From the NCBI RefSeq assembly GCF_001436755.1, contig NZ_AYZD01000018.1:62001-126000 (forward strand): DNA of 64,000 nt, in the 5' to 3' direction. Under the pieces are notes generated by a model. That model did not search any database, was not told the origin of the DNA, and worked only from the letters and a program-made list of their open reading frames with translations. Positions 27,306 to 38,853 of the stretch are shown here, in pieces (the first letter of the stretch is position 1; every line of letters begins with the position of its first letter). The stretch is from Liquorilactobacillus aquaticus DSM 21051. GTDB taxonomy: Bacteria > Bacillota > Bacilli > Lactobacillales > Lactobacillaceae. The position numbers were made by a program, and so were the translations under genes.

Positions 27306-28172
27306 ATGATTCAAATTATTGCTTCAGATATGGATGGAACCTTATTAAATGATAAGATGGTTATTTCTAAAGAAAATGCGGCTGCAATTAAACGTGCACA
27401 GGCCGCTGGCGTGCACTTCATCGTTTCAACAGGTAGAGGATTCACAGAAATCAAGCCATTGCTCAAAGATGCTGGTATTAATTGCCCTTTGATTACTTTG
27501 AACGGTGCACAAATATTTGATGAAAATGGACGTATATTAAGCTCATCCCCAATTCACGATCAACTTTCAAGTAAGATAATTCATTATTTGAAAAAAAAGA
27601 AGCTATACTTTGAAGTTGTTACATCAAAGGGCATTTTTTCAGATAACAAAGCAAAACGAATTGAAAACTTTGCTGAACTTTTAACCAATGTGAGCCCAGA
27701 AACACCGTACAAACTCGCGGTTACAATGGCTGCTGCACGAATGGAATTAATGAATATAAATTATATAGACAACTATCAAAAATTAGTTGACGATAATCAC
27801 ATCAATATTTTTAAGGTCGTTGCTTTTAGCAATGAAGGTCATAAAGTTTTAGACCCTATCAAAAGAGAAATTCAGCAGTACGAAAATTTGATCGTTACTT
27901 CTTCTTCAAGCTCTAACATTGAAATAAACCATGTTAATGCGCAAAAAGGTGCCGCACTTCAAGCTTATGCTGATAAATTAAACGTGCCAATGGATAATGT
28001 GATGGCCATTGGTGATAATAATAATGACATTTCAATGTTGAAAGTTGCCGGTGTCAGTTATGCAATGAAAAATGCTATTACGGAAGTTAAGCAACTTGCT
28101 ACAAGGTTAACAGCTTCTAATACTGAAGATGGTGTTGGCAAAGCAATTGATGAACTTTTAAACGAGGACTAA
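27306..28172 (+). CDS. Cof-type HAD-IIB sugar-phosphate phosphatase
   Basis: HAD-superfamily hydrolase of 288 residues. Motif I DMDGTLLND (nucleophile Asp9, acid Asp11), motif II ISTGRG-type FIVSTGRGF, and motif IV AIGDNNNDISML are intact, with the IIB cap between about 85 and 190. Related proteins dephosphorylate sugar phosphates or flavin precursors; substrate not predictable. ATG follows GGAGGAAA. It heads a three-gene plus-strand run with the LURP-one and GNAT genes. Confidence 0.9.
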   Translation: MIQIIASDMDGTLLNDKMVISKENAAAIKRAQAAGVHFIVSTGRGFTEIKPLLKDAGINCPLITLNGAQIFDENGRILSSSPIHDQLSSKIIHYLKKKKLYFEVVTSKGIFSDNKAKRIENFAELLTNVSPETPYKLAVTMAAARMELMNINYIDNYQKLVDDNHINIFKVVAFSNEGHKVLDPIKREIQQYENLIVTSSSSSNIEINHVNAQKGAALQAYADKLNVPMDNVMAIGDNNNDISMLKVAGVSYAMKNAITEVKQLATRLTASNTEDGVGKAIDELLNED

Positions 28173-28213
28173 CAGTATTCATAAAGAAGCTATTAGTTTA
28201 AGGAGGGATTGAA

Positions 28214-28729
28214 TTGCGTAAGTTATATGTTCAGAAAGGGCGGCTTGCGGAACAAGGGGCCTCAACAATAAGCGATATAAATCGAAAAAAAATCTACTTA
28301 GTTGTCGGTAAGTGGGGGCGCCACCAAGATGTCCTTTCAGTTTATGCAATTTCTGGAACTCTTTTAGCCGAAATAAAGCAGCACGGCTTTGGTCTCTTAC
28401 CCCACTTTGATTTGTTCAAACATAATGAACATGTTGGCACACTTAGACGCTACCATTTTGGAAAAAAAGATATTCTGATTGTGCGTGGACTAAATTGGTT
28501 CATTGTCGGGGATTTATATACTTCTCGTTATCGTATCTTCCATGGGCGTCACACTATTATGACGCTCCAAGAGGTTACTCTCCCGTTTGGAGACTGCCTC
28601 GAACTGTCAATTGACAATGAAGAAAACGAGGCTTTATGCATCTGCATCGTTGCTATTTTAGATCATCTTGTTCGTTCGCTATCAAAAAAACGTGCACACA
28701 TGTACAATTTGCGTATCAGATACAATTAG
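28214..28729 (+). CDS. LURP-one-related (tubby-like barrel) protein
   Basis: 171 residues of the LURP-one/scramblase-related superfamily, recognised from the barrel pattern LYVQKGRLAEQGASTISD, VYAISGTLLAEIKQH, KKDILIVRGLNWFIVGDLY and HTIMTLQEVTLPFGDCLELSI. Such proteins may bind membrane lipids; the bacterial function is unknown. TTG start with AGGAGGG 7 nt upstream. It lies 41 nt after the HAD gene and 28 nt before the acetyltransferase, so the three are probably cotranscribed. Confidence 0.68.
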   Translation: MRKLYVQKGRLAEQGASTISDINRKKIYLVVGKWGRHQDVLSVYAISGTLLAEIKQHGFGLLPHFDLFKHNEHVGTLRRYHFGKKDILIVRGLNWFIVGDLYTSRYRIFHGRHTIMTLQEVTLPFGDCLELSIDNEENEALCICIVAILDHLVRSLSKKRAHMYNLRIRYN

Positions 28730-28757
28730 TTTTTCATTTAAGAAAGGATCAATTATA

Positions 28758-29324
28758 TTGTTAATCAGAACTGCCCAAAAGAAAGATGCCTTACAGATAG
28801 TTCCGCTTTTTAAGATTATTCTCAACGAAATGGAGCTTCCAGCACTGCAACTGATCCCTGAAAAAAAATTAGACAAAATCATTCAATTTGCCTTTGAAAC
28901 GGAAGCTATTCGCTTTAGCATGGGCAAAACAATTGTGGCCGAAATAGATGGTCAGATTGCTGGGTTTGCTTTTGGATATCCTGATGAAATGGAGAAATCC
29001 ATCAATGACATTTGGGAACGAGCTGTTTCTGCTGTCGAACTTCCTGAAAAAATAAGTCTTTTTACTGATGACGAAACTTTTCCCAATGAATGGTATCTAG
29101 ATTCAATAGCCGTTTCCTCTGCTTTTCGCGGAAAAGGTGTTGGAACAAAGTTACTAACCACTCTTCCTAAGATAGCACTTAATTCTAATAAACCGTGTGT
29201 AGGATTGAGCGTTGATCTTCAAAATCCCTTAGCTGAAAAACTATATTCACGAATTGGCTACAAAAAAGTTAGGACAACAGTCATCAGTCATCATCATTAT
29301 CATCACATGCAATTAAGAGTATAA
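28758..29324 (+). CDS. GNAT-family N-acetyltransferase
   Basis: 188 residues with the GNAT fold: the substrate-side helices (28-100), the strand WYLDSIAVSSAF, then the acetyl-CoA loop RGKGVGTKLL and a C-terminal VDLQNPLAEKLYSRIGYKKV. The start is TTG 28758 with AAAGGA upstream, giving MLIRTAQKKDALQ. The stop codon lies inside a terminator. The substrate cannot be predicted. Confidence 0.85.
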   Translation: MLIRTAQKKDALQIVPLFKIILNEMELPALQLIPEKKLDKIIQFAFETEAIRFSMGKTIVAEIDGQIAGFAFGYPDEMEKSINDIWERAVSAVELPEKISLFTDDETFPNEWYLDSIAVSSAFRGKGVGTKLLTTLPKIALNSNKPCVGLSVDLQNPLAEKLYSRIGYKKVRTTVISHHHYHHMQLRV

Positions 29325-29336
29325 TTGCATTTTTTT
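29307..29336 (+). terminator. First terminator of the HAD-LURP-GNAT unit
   Basis: Perfect 9-bp stem ATGCAATTA/TAATTGCAT with 6-nt loop and a T7 tail; the acetyltransferase stop codon is within the right arm. Confidence 0.88.
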
Positions 29337-29343
29337 GATACCT

Positions 29344-29398
29344 AAAAAGGTCTAAGACTCAATGAGAAACATCTCTCACTGAGTCTTAGACCTTTTTT
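29344..29398. terminator. Second, bidirectional terminator before smpB
   Basis: 24-nt arms (AAAAAGGTCTAAGACTCA.. with its complement; one mismatch) around a 6-nt loop, T6 on both strands. It can end both the plus-strand unit and smpB. Confidence 0.92.
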
Positions 29399-29470
29399 AA
29401 CTGCACCCAAAAATTTACTGCCGTCTAGCTAATTAATTTTAAAAATTCTCTGAATCAGATCATAAAAAAG

Positions 29471-29938
29471 TTAACTATAATTTTTTAGAGTTCTTTGGAT
29501 TTGTCTTTCCTGGTCTTTGCGTTTGATTGACTCACGCTTATCATAGGCCCTTTTTCCCTTGCCTATTCCCAGCAAAACTTTTGCAAAACCACCCTTTAGA
29601 TAGACTTTCAATGGAACTATCGTTATTCCCTTATTGCTCGATTCATTCATCAGCCGTTGTATCTGCTTCTTGTGCAGCAATAATTTTCGCTTACGTAACG
29701 GGTCATGGTTGAATTGATTTCCTTGATCATAAGGGGAAATGTGCACATTCATTAACCAAACCTCTCCATTACGAACTTGAGCAAAACCATCCTTCAAATT
29801 AATACGTCTATTGCGGATTGATTTGATCTCAGTCCCCGTTAGAACAACTCCAGCTTCAATAGTATCTATAATCGAGTAATCATGGCCAGCCTTCCTATTT
29901 TGAGCTAATGGACGCTCGTTGTGCTTTCCCTTGGTCAA
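29471..29938 (-). CDS. smpB: SsrA-binding protein SmpB
   Basis: Binds tmRNA and brings it to stalled ribosomes for trans-translation. The 155 residues show [33 protein letters not shown]-type [16 protein letters not shown] and the basic tail [23 protein letters not shown] start after AGGGGGTG. The gene lies 38 nt after rnr; RNase R degrades trans-translation targets, so the pairing is functional. The tmRNA gene is not in the window. Confidence 0.95.
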   Translation of the reverse strand: MTKGKHNERPLAQNRKAGHDYSIIDTIEAGVVLTGTEIKSIRNRRINLKDGFAQVRNGEVWLMNVHISPYDQGNQFNHDPLRKRKLLLHKKQIQRLMNESSNKGITIVPLKVYLKGGFAKVLLGIGKGKRAYDKRESIKRKDQERQIQRTLKNYS

Positions 29939-29976
29939 TTATAAACACCCCCTGCAGTAGTTAAAATATGCCTACA

Positions 29977-32322
29977 TCATTTATGTCGTTTAAACTTATC
30001 TTTAAACGGACGGTTGCCGTGAAATTTTTTGTGTTCACTATTACTGTTCTTAGATTTGCTATAACGTTTGCCGCCATGTGTGATTTTTTTACCATTACGT
30101 TCATTTCGGTTAAAACCACCGTTATTTTTCAATAAATCTGTTTTAGGTGTTTTCTCCGGATTCAAAAGTGTAAAATCAATTTCCTTCTGGTCAACGTTAA
30201 CATTAATCACTTTAACCTTAATCGGCTGTCCTATTCGATATGTTCGCTTTGTATGGCGCCCAACTAATGCCATTTGTTTTTCAAGGTATTCATAATAGTC
30301 ATCTTTCATTTCACTAATATGAATCAAACCTTCGACTGTGTTCTGCAACGAAACAAACATCCCAAACTTAGTAACTGAACTAACCACTGCATCAAATTCT
30401 TCACCTACATGATCAGCCATATACTCTGCTTTCTTCATAGCATCAGTATCTCGTTCAGCATCGATGGCACGACGTTCCATTTGAGAACTGTGTGTTGCTA
30501 TTTCTGGAATTTCATCCTTATATTTTTCTTTTGTTTCGGTGCTAATTCCGTTCTCTTTATAAAAACGAATTAAACGGTGCACTAACAAATCTGGATAACG
30601 CCGAATTGGGGAAGTAAAATGTGTATAATCGTCCGCTCCCAATCCAAAATGACCTAATGGTTGATCAGCATACTTTGCTTGTTGCATCGAACGCAGCAAC
30701 ATTGTGGAAACCATTGCTTCTTCAGGTTTCCCCGCAGCCTTTTTTAAAATATTCTGTAACATTTTTGGCTTAACATCACTGCTGCTACCTGCAGACTCAA
30801 TACCTAAACCAGATAACGCCTCGAAAAAGGAAAGCATTTTTTCTGCTTTAGGTTTTTCATGAATACGGTAAATAAATGGTACTTTTAGATTATTGAAATG
30901 TGCAGCTATTGTTTCATTAGCAGCTAACATAAAAGATTCAACTATTCGTTCACTGACTCCGCGGTCACGCAATTGAATATCGATCGGATGGCCTTTTTCG
31001 TCAACAATGATCTTGGCCTCTGTGTCTTCAAATTCAATTGCTCCGCGCCGTTTCCTCATTTTAAGCAAAATTTTATGCAGCTCGCCCATAGTTTGAAACA
31101 TAGGTACTAAATTCGCATAACGTTTCATTGTTTTTTCATCATGTGATTCTAAGATTTTATTGATATCCACATAAGTCATGCGTTCAGTTGTTTTTATAAC
31201 ACTTGGAAAAATACGATGCTTGACAACTTGACCCATAGAATCAATTTCCATCTCACAACTCATCGCTAGTCTTTCAACACGCGGATTTAATGAACATATT
31301 CCATTTGACAACTTGTGTGGCAGCATTGGTATAACTCGATCTGTTAGATAGACAGAAGTCCCTCGTTCATACGCTTCATCATTCAATGCTGTTCCTGGAA
31401 CAACATAATGCGAAACATCCGCAATATGGACCCCTAAATGATAATTTCCATTGTCCAGCTTCCAAGCCGTCACTGCATCATCAAGATCCTTAGATTCAAT
31501 GCTGTCAATTGTAACCAAGTCCTGCTCCGTTAGATCTTCACGACCAACTTTTTCTGCTTCCGTGACATGGTCAGGAATATTTTCGACTTCCTTCATAACA
31601 TCATCTGGAAATTTAGTTGGGATATCATGTTGATAAACGACCTGCAAGATGTCCATTCCTGGATCATTGACATTGCCAATAACCTTTTTTATTATCCCTT
31701 TTAAAATGCCTGGTAGATGAGCATCAGGATATGCTGTGATATCAGCTAAAACCACTTCTCCGGGTACAGGCTTCAAGCCTTTATCTTCTACAAGAAATTT
31801 ATAGTTGGCTAACTTGCGATCCTTCAGCCTAATCTTACCAATAACTCCTTCTGGATAATTCTCAGATTCATCGACTTGGAACTCTCCAACAACTTGTTCC
31901 AGTGAATGATGTGCTATCCCTGTAATCTTTCCCTCAGGGCCTCTTCCAGTCGTTTTATCTGCGGGATGAAGCATTACTAACTCAACTTCATCTCCATTTA
32001 AAGCAGAAAGCGTCTGCGTGGGGTTTATAAAATAATCTGGTGTTTCTGGATCAACAGTTACAAAACCATAACCATGATCATTGGCATGAAAAACACCTTC
32101 AAGGATTGGCAAACTGTCGTCCTTTGCAATTGTAAAAGTCCCATTCTGATTCAAGTTTACTACTTTATCATGTTCTAATTGTGCAAGCGCCTGCACAACA
32201 AACTTAAACCTTCCAGCATCTGTCATCTTGATTGATTCAGCCAACGCTTGGACTGTAAAGGCTTGATCTGGTGTTGCTCTTAAAATTTCTAATAAACTGT
32301 CTTTAATCTTATTTTTTTCCAT
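29977..32322 (-). CDS. rnr: Ribonuclease R
   Basis: Processive 3'-to-5' exoribonuclease able to unwind structured RNA. The 781 residues have an N-terminal helix-turn-helix, two cold-shock domains (about 70-230), the RNB catalytic domain with IDSIESKDLDDAV (metal-binding Asp cluster), an S1 domain (about 640-720) and a lysine-rich tail. ATG follows GAGGAAAT. Gene order secG-rnr-smpB is the standard Firmicutes arrangement. Confidence 0.96.
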   Translation of the reverse strand: MEKNKIKDSLLEILRATPDQAFTVQALAESIKMTDAGRFKFVVQALAQLEHDKVVNLNQNGTFTIAKDDSLPILEGVFHANDHGYGFVTVDPETPDYFINPTQTLSALNGDEVELVMLHPADKTTGRGPEGKITGIAHHSLEQVVGEFQVDESENYPEGVIGKIRLKDRKLANYKFLVEDKGLKPVPGEVVLADITAYPDAHLPGILKGIIKKVIGNVNDPGMDILQVVYQHDIPTKFPDDVMKEVENIPDHVTEAEKVGREDLTEQDLVTIDSIESKDLDDAVTAWKLDNGNYHLGVHIADVSHYVVPGTALNDEAYERGTSVYLTDRVIPMLPHKLSNGICSLNPRVERLAMSCEMEIDSMGQVVKHRIFPSVIKTTERMTYVDINKILESHDEKTMKRYANLVPMFQTMGELHKILLKMRKRRGAIEFEDTEAKIIVDEKGHPIDIQLRDRGVSERIVESFMLAANETIAAHFNNLKVPFIYRIHEKPKAEKMLSFFEALSGLGIESAGSSSDVKPKMLQNILKKAAGKPEEAMVSTMLLRSMQQAKYADQPLGHFGLGADDYTHFTSPIRRYPDLLVHRLIRFYKENGISTETKEKYKDEIPEIATHSSQMERRAIDAERDTDAMKKAEYMADHVGEEFDAVVSSVTKFGMFVSLQNTVEGLIHISEMKDDYYEYLEKQMALVGRHTKRTYRIGQPIKVKVINVNVDQKEIDFTLLNPEKTPKTDLLKNNGGFNRNERNGKKITHGGKRYSKSKNSNSEHKKFHGNRPFKDKFKRHK

Positions 32323-32391
32323 CTATTTCCTCATTCGATTGATTGATTAGTGACTTAAGCGTAACACATTTCAACTAATAACTGCACAAAA

Positions 32392-32431
32392 ACAAATAAA
32401 AGACCTCCCAATAACATCAGCAGGAGGTCTT
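32392..32431 (-). terminator. Terminator between secG and rnr
   Basis: 9-bp stem AAGACCTCC/GGAGGTCTT followed by a T-rich tail on the minus strand, just after the secG stop. Downstream rnr must then use read-through or its own promoter. Confidence 0.8.
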
Positions 32432-32439
32432 ACTTTTGA

Positions 32440-32676
32440 TCAATGTGATGAAACGTAAACCATCGCCAACGAAAGTACAAAAAAGATGACACCTAACACT
32501 ACTGTCACTTTTTGCATGAATGCTTCAAAGCCACGCGGCTTTTGTTTACTAAAAAGATCAGCTGCCCCCCCTGAGAGCGCAGTCGATGCATTATCAGTCT
32601 TAGCAGGCTGCATCATCACAGCAATAATTATTAACACTGAATCGATCATTAACAAAGTTAAGAGTAAATTGTACAA
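32440..32676 (-). CDS. secG: Preprotein translocase subunit SecG
   Basis: Small two-helix membrane subunit of SecYEG. The 78 residues have helix 1 (about 2-22), the conserved loop with ALSGGAADLF, and helix 2 (about 53-75). I choose TTG 32676, giving the normal family length and GGAGG about 7 nt upstream; the longer frame from 32727 encodes a non-family basic leader. Confidence 0.93.
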   Translation of the reverse strand: MYNLLLTLLMIDSVLIIIAVMMQPAKTDNASTALSGGAADLFSKQKPRGFEAFMQKVTVVLGVIFFVLSLAMVYVSSH

Positions 32677-33054
32677 GCTTCTACCTCCTTGCCTTTTAGG
32701 CAACCTACATCTTCTATAATTTAGCATAAATTCAAATATTTTTCCAGTTTCATTTTCAGGTATGCGTCAAACTCTGCACACATTGCTCTGCTTAGCAGTT
32801 ATTCCCAACAGACTTAATTGAAATTATCACTAGTAACTACTCAAAATAACAAAATAGACTTAGAATTCCTGCCAACTCTTACCCTACTAATTATAGTTTA
32901 CTTTTAATTATGAGTAAAAGAAAGTATTGTCCTTTAGATCACTTTAATAAGCAAATTCCAATTCTGATTATAATCCAATCAAAAAAAGTCTGTGACAAAA
33001 CTAAAGTTTCGTCACAGACCCTTCAATTAATATTCAATTAATCAAAAAATTAAA
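32677..33054. other. Spacer between eno and secG
   Basis: 378 nt. Left: the eno terminator (32981-33023). Right: a TATGCTAAATT extended -10-like sequence near 32720 for secG. The middle has no supportable gene. Confidence 0.5.
32981..33023 (-). terminator. eno (glycolytic operon) terminator
   Basis: Stem GGGTCTGTGACGAAACT with its complement, followed by T7 on the minus strand, 32 nt after the eno stop. Confidence 0.92.
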
Positions 33055-34437
<1,383 letters not shown>

Positions 34438-34485
34438 TTAAAGGTTTTGACATCCAGTTTCAATCACTTATGATACAAAATTTTA

Positions 34486-35241
34486 CTAGCCTTTGTAATT
34501 CACAAGTTGCAAGTATGAATCAGGAACTAATGAAGCTCCTCCAACCAAACCGCCATCAATATTTTCTTTTGCCATTAATTCTTTAACATTTGCTGGTTTA
34601 ACAGAACCACCGTATTGAATACGAACTTTATCAGCCACTGTTTGATCATACAATTTTGCAACCGTCTTACGTACAACGGCACAAATTTCTTCTGCTTGAT
34701 CAGAAGAAGCTGTCTTACCAGTTCCAATTGCCCAAATAGGTTCATAAGCAATAACCAAGCTTGAAACCTGATCTGCTGAAAGGCCTTCAAGTGCAGCAGT
34801 TACTTGTCCTTCAACCCATTCTTCAGCCTTGCCGGCTTCACGAGTTTCAAGTGTTTCACCACAACAGATGATTGGCAACAAATCATTTTTGAAAATAGCA
34901 TGTGCTTTTTTGTTGATGTCCTCATCAGTTTCATGGAAATAATCACGTCGTTCTGAATGACCAATAATCACGTAATCAACGCCCATTTCTTTCAAAACTT
35001 TAGGTGAAGTTTCACCAGTATAAGCCCCTTCGTCCTCAAAGTAGCAGTTTTCAGCAGCTACTTTCAATTCAGAACCCTTAGCATTTTCGAGCAATGCAGA
35101 TAAATCAACAGCAGGAGCTGCAATGACAGCTTCAACTTTTGTACTTGCTGGCAAATTATTTTTAACAGCTTTTACAAATTCAGCAGTTTGTTCTGGGTTC
35201 ATGTTCATTTTCCAGTTTCCTGCAATAATTGGTGTACGCAC
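34486..35241 (-). CDS. tpiA: Triosephosphate isomerase
   Basis: Interconverts dihydroxyacetone phosphate and glyceraldehyde 3-phosphate. The 251-residue barrel has [12 protein letters not shown] (Lys at the active site), [11 protein letters not shown] (catalytic His), and [15 protein letters not shown] (catalytic Glu plus phosphate loop). I choose GTG 35241; AAAGGATG lies 6 nt upstream, whereas the ATG at 35250 sits directly on that site. Confidence 0.97.
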   Translation of the reverse strand: MRTPIIAGNWKMNMNPEQTAEFVKAVKNNLPASTKVEAVIAAPAVDLSALLENAKGSELKVAAENCYFEDEGAYTGETSPKVLKEMGVDYVIIGHSERRDYFHETDEDINKKAHAIFKNDLLPIICCGETLETREAGKAEEWVEGQVTAALEGLSADQVSSLVIAYEPIWAIGTGKTASSDQAEEICAVVRKTVAKLYDQTVADKVRIQYGGSVKPANVKELMAKENIDGGLVGGASLVPDSYLQLVNYKG

Positions 35242-35311
35242 GTATATCATCCTTTCAAATCTTGATTTAGCAATTAATAATCACGCTGGCAACAGTTCTG
35301 TTTAACAAGGA

Positions 35312-36502
35312 TTACTTATCAGAAACAGCTGCAATTCCAGGTAAAGTCTTTCCTTCAAGATATTCAAGTGATGCTCCGCCACCAGTTGAAATATGAGTAA
35401 GCTTGTCAGCAACACCTAATTGTTGAACGGCAGCTGTAGAATCTCCACCACCAACAATTGTTGTTGCTTCACTTAAAGTACCTAAGAATTCACCAACTTC
35501 AAGTGTTCCTTTGGCATAATTGCTCATTTCAAAGACACCCATAGGTCCATTCCAAACAACTGTTTTTGCATCTTTCAAAACATCTTTGAATAATGCTACA
35601 GACTTTGGTCCGATATCAAGTGCCATGTATCCATCAGGAATGTCACCATCCACAACTTTACTTGGCACATCGTTATCAAATTTTTCAGCTACAATTGAGT
35701 CAGTTGGTAAAACAAGCTTGTCGCCAGCTTTTTCAATAATTGTCTTAGCTAATTCAACCTTATCTTTTTCAACTAATGAGTTACCGATTTTCATGCCCTT
35801 AGCAGCGTAGAATGTATAAGTCATACCACCACCGATGATAACTTTGTCAGCTTTACCTAACAGATGGTCAATAACACCAATCTTATCAGAAACCTTAGCC
35901 CCACCAAGAATTGCAACAAATGGGTGCTTAGGATTGTCAACAGCATTACCTAAGAACTTGATTTCCTTTTCAAGCAAGAAACCAGCTGCAGCCTGATCCA
36001 TGTTGCTTGCAATCCCAACATTTGAAGCATGTGAACGATGAGCAGTACCAAAAGCATCATTTACATAAACATCACCGAGTGATGCCCAGTATTTACCAAG
36101 TTCAGGATCATTTCCTGATTCCTTTTTGCCGTCTAAATCTTCGAAACGTGTATTTTCAACAAGGAGGATGTCGCCATCATTCATTTTGTTGATAGCATCT
36201 TCGAGTTGCGCACCACGAGTTGCAGGAACAAAAGTTACAGGTTTTTTAACTAAATCTGCAAGACGTTCTGCAACAGGACGAAGAGAGAGCTCTTTCTTGT
36301 CTTCTTCTTTCTTTACACGACCAAGATGTGAGAAGAGAATAGCTTTACCGCCATTTTCGACAACATACTTGATAGTTGGCAATGCAGCAACGATTCGATT
36401 ATCGTTACCAATCACACCATTTTTAATAGGAACATTGAAATCAACACGGATCAAAACTTTTTTATCCTTAACATCTAAATCAGAAACAATTAATTTAGCC
36501 AT
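35312..36502 (-). CDS. pgk: Phosphoglycerate kinase
   Basis: Makes ATP from 1,3-bisphosphoglycerate. The 396 residues begin [25 protein letters not shown] and contain [26 protein letters not shown]-type and [10 protein letters not shown], the nucleotide-binding motif near the C-terminus. ATG 36502 has GGAGG at about 10 nt. It lies 117 nt after gap, with a hairpin between. Confidence 0.98.
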   Translation of the reverse strand: MAKLIVSDLDVKDKKVLIRVDFNVPIKNGVIGNDNRIVAALPTIKYVVENGGKAILFSHLGRVKKEEDKKELSLRPVAERLADLVKKPVTFVPATRGAQLEDAINKMNDGDILLVENTRFEDLDGKKESGNDPELGKYWASLGDVYVNDAFGTAHRSHASNVGIASNMDQAAAGFLLEKEIKFLGNAVDNPKHPFVAILGGAKVSDKIGVIDHLLGKADKVIIGGGMTYTFYAAKGMKIGNSLVEKDKVELAKTIIEKAGDKLVLPTDSIVAEKFDNDVPSKVVDGDIPDGYMALDIGPKSVALFKDVLKDAKTVVWNGPMGVFEMSNYAKGTLEVGEFLGTLSEATTIVGGGDSTAAVQQLGVADKLTHISTGGGASLEYLEGKTLPGIAAVSDK

Positions 36503-36534
36503 AAAAAGCAATCCTCCAATTTATAATTTAAAAA

Positions 36535-36570
36535 CAAAAGGCGAAGAGAGTATTGCCTCCCCCCGCCTCG
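36535..36570 (-). terminator. Hairpin between gap and pgk (partial terminator or processing site)
   Basis: Minus-strand AGGCG/CGCCT outer stem with GGGAG/CTCTC-type inner pairs, followed by TTTTGTTTTT, 50 nt after the gap stop and 33 nt before the pgk start. Confidence 0.5.
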
Positions 36571-36619
36571 ATGACTTGCAATTAGTTCAGTTCATCAACT
36601 TAGCGCTAAAAGCTAAATC

Positions 36620-37633
36620 TTAAAGTAAACTAGCAAATTTTTCCAATGTACGGATCATTTGAGCAGTAAAGCCTGATTCATTATCATACCATGCAACAGT
36701 CTTAACAACTTGTCCTTCACCTTTACCAACAACTTGTGTTTGTGTAGGATCAAAGACAGAACCGAATGTTGTACCGATAACGTCTGAAGAAACGATACCA
36801 TCATTGTTGTAACCGAATGATGCATTGCCTTCAGTAACTTTTTTAACTGCTGCATTAACTTCGTCAGCTGTAACTTCTTTGTCAAGAGTTGTAACTAATT
36901 CTGTTAATGAACCTGTAATAACTGGTACACGTTGTGCATGTCCATCCAATTTACCTTGCAATTCTGGAACAACTAAACCAAGTGCTTTAGCAGCCCCTGT
37001 TGAATGAGGAATTGTATTTTGTGCAGCAGCACGTGCGTTACGAACGTTGCCACCACGATCTGGACCATCTTGTAATTTTTGTGTAGCTGTGTAAGCATGG
37101 ATTGTTGTCATTGTACCAGCTTTGATACCGAATGCATCATTAACAGCTTTTGCAAGTGGTGCCAAGCAGTTTGTTGTACATGAAGCAGCAGAAACGATCT
37201 TGTCTTCTGGAGTCAATGTGTCATCGTTAACACTGTAAACGATTGTACGAACATCGCCAGCTGGAGCAGAGATCAAAACGCGTTTTGCGCCTGCTTCGAT
37301 ATGTGCTGAAGCTTTTTCTTTTGATGTGTAGAAACCAGTTGATTCAAGAACTAATTCAACACCATCATTTTTAACCCAAGGAATATTACGTGCATCTGCT
37401 TCTGCATAAACAGGGATTGTCTTGCCATTAACAACAAGAGCGTTATCCGTAGCAGAGATTTCAGCGTCAAACTGGCCATGAGCTGTATCGTATTTCAATA
37501 AATGTGCCAACATAGCTGGGGAAGTTAAATCGTTGATAGCAACAACTTCCAAACTTTCTGAAGTTTCAGCAATACGACGGAATGCTAAACGACCAATGCG
37601 GCCAAAACCATTAATACCTACTTTAGTAGTCAT
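36620..37633 (-). CDS. gap: Glyceraldehyde-3-phosphate dehydrogenase
   Basis: NAD+-dependent oxidation and phosphorylation of glyceraldehyde 3-phosphate. The 337 residues start [20 protein letters not shown] (Rossmann motif) and have the catalytic cysteine in [28 protein letters not shown] lies near the C-terminus. ATG 37633 has AAAGGAGG upstream. First catabolic gene after cggR. Confidence 0.98.
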   Translation of the reverse strand: MTTKVGINGFGRIGRLAFRRIAETSESLEVVAINDLTSPAMLAHLLKYDTAHGQFDAEISATDNALVVNGKTIPVYAEADARNIPWVKNDGVELVLESTGFYTSKEKASAHIEAGAKRVLISAPAGDVRTIVYSVNDDTLTPEDKIVSAASCTTNCLAPLAKAVNDAFGIKAGTMTTIHAYTATQKLQDGPDRGGNVRNARAAAQNTIPHSTGAAKALGLVVPELQGKLDGHAQRVPVITGSLTELVTTLDKEVTADEVNAAVKKVTEGNASFGYNNDGIVSSDVIGTTFGSVFDPTQTQVVGKGEGQVVKTVAWYDNESGFTAQMIRTLEKFASLL

Positions 37634-37694
37634 ACTAAAATTTCCTCCTTTAGGAAATAAAAAATTTATTTTAAAAAGCAATGTCAGTTAAACA

Positions 37695-38723
37695 CTACTC
37701 TTTTAAAATCATCTTAGCTGCCCCTTCATCTGTCACTAAACAGGTTTGTTTAGGGGCCAATTTCATGTAAGCAACAATTGCCTTAGCTTTAGACGTGCCT
37801 CCAGCAACTGCAATTACATTTTTCATACTAGCGAGATCCTCAAGCTGTAATCCGATTCGTGGAATCTTATATACTACTCGGCCATCTTCATCGAAAAAAT
37901 ACCCGAAGGCCTCTCCCACAGCACGTTCACGCTTAAGTTCACCTACACTTTCCTCCGACATATCACGCCGCCGAGCCATCGTAATAGCTTCCCCGATACT
38001 ATGTATAACGGCATTACTGCCTCGGATAAGCTGAACAACTTCTAAAATGCTCGGTTCCTGCATCAAAGGTGCATAAGCCTTCTCGCTGAGTTGCTCTGGC
38101 ACATATAATGTACGATGTTTTCCACCCGTACGCAATGCCATCTGAGCACTCACATTATTGGCTTGAATATCAACAGCCTCTCCAACTCCTCCTCGTGCCG
38201 GAACAAAGAGTAAATCTCTTTTTTCGGCAACTTTTGGTGTTAAACAAGCTGCAATTCTCGCCATCGTTGTACCGCCCATAACTGCGATTACATTTTTACC
38301 TTCAGGCAGCAAAACCTGCAAGGTATCATTGACGAGTTTACCCATTGTCTCGATAACTTTGACTTGCTCATCACAATTTCCCGAAACAATCAAACAACGA
38401 TCAATTTTCAAAAATTCACTGAGCCTTTTTTCACGCTGCTGAACTCCAGCGAGTTGATCCATCAAGCCACGCAATTTGCGAATAACGCTCTTACCTTCAT
38501 CCGTTATTATCATTCCTGATTTCGTTGAAGTAATCAAACCCTGCCGTTTAAGAAAATCAGTTTCAGTCCGTAGGACTCGTTCAGTAACTCCAATTTCCTG
38601 CGCCAACAAACGTCTTCCGATAGGTCCTGACCAGTATATATGACGCATTATCATAAATCTCTGCACCATAATCTCTACCATGTCAGGTGCGATCTTTTCT
38701 ATCCACTCTAATTCTCGGCGCAT
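37695..38723 (-). CDS. cggR: Central glycolytic genes regulator CggR
   Basis: SorC/DeoR-type repressor of the gap operon, inactivated by fructose-1,6-bisphosphate in Bacillus. The 342 residues start with a winged-helix reader (LAQEIGVTERVLRTETDFLKRQGLI) and continue with the sugar-phosphate effector domain (IAVMGGTTMARIA, VPARGGVGEAVDIQANNVSAQMA). ATG 38723 has AGGAAGGG upstream. It represses its own operon; an operator lies in its 5' leader (38741-38776). Confidence 0.95.
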   Translation of the reverse strand: MRRELEWIEKIAPDMVEIMVQRFMIMRHIYWSGPIGRRLLAQEIGVTERVLRTETDFLKRQGLITSTKSGMIITDEGKSVIRKLRGLMDQLAGVQQREKRLSEFLKIDRCLIVSGNCDEQVKVIETMGKLVNDTLQVLLPEGKNVIAVMGGTTMARIAACLTPKVAEKRDLLFVPARGGVGEAVDIQANNVSAQMALRTGGKHRTLYVPEQLSEKAYAPLMQEPSILEVVQLIRGSNAVIHSIGEAITMARRRDMSEESVGELKRERAVGEAFGYFFDEDGRVVYKIPRIGLQLEDLASMKNVIAVAGGTSKAKAIVAYMKLAPKQTCLVTDEGAAKMILKE

Positions 38724-38740
38724 TTTACGACCCTTCCTAG

Positions 38741-38776
38741 CGGGACTGCTTCTGTCCAGCGGTGTCACAAAGCGAC
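38741..38776. promoter_or_regulatory. CggR operator
   Basis: On the plus strand CGGGAC-N6-TGTC (38741-38756) exactly matches the CggR half-operator; after 4 nt a degenerate second copy GGTGTC-N6-CGAC follows (38761-38776), reproducing the tandem layout of the Bacillus operator. It lies between promoter and cggR start codon, a roadblock position. Confidence 0.75.
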
Positions 38777-38853
38777 CCATCAAGATAAAAAAAACAAAGC
38801 ACAACAACAATTATATTCTTCTTGAATTGTTCCCATACCTCATCACAGTTTGC

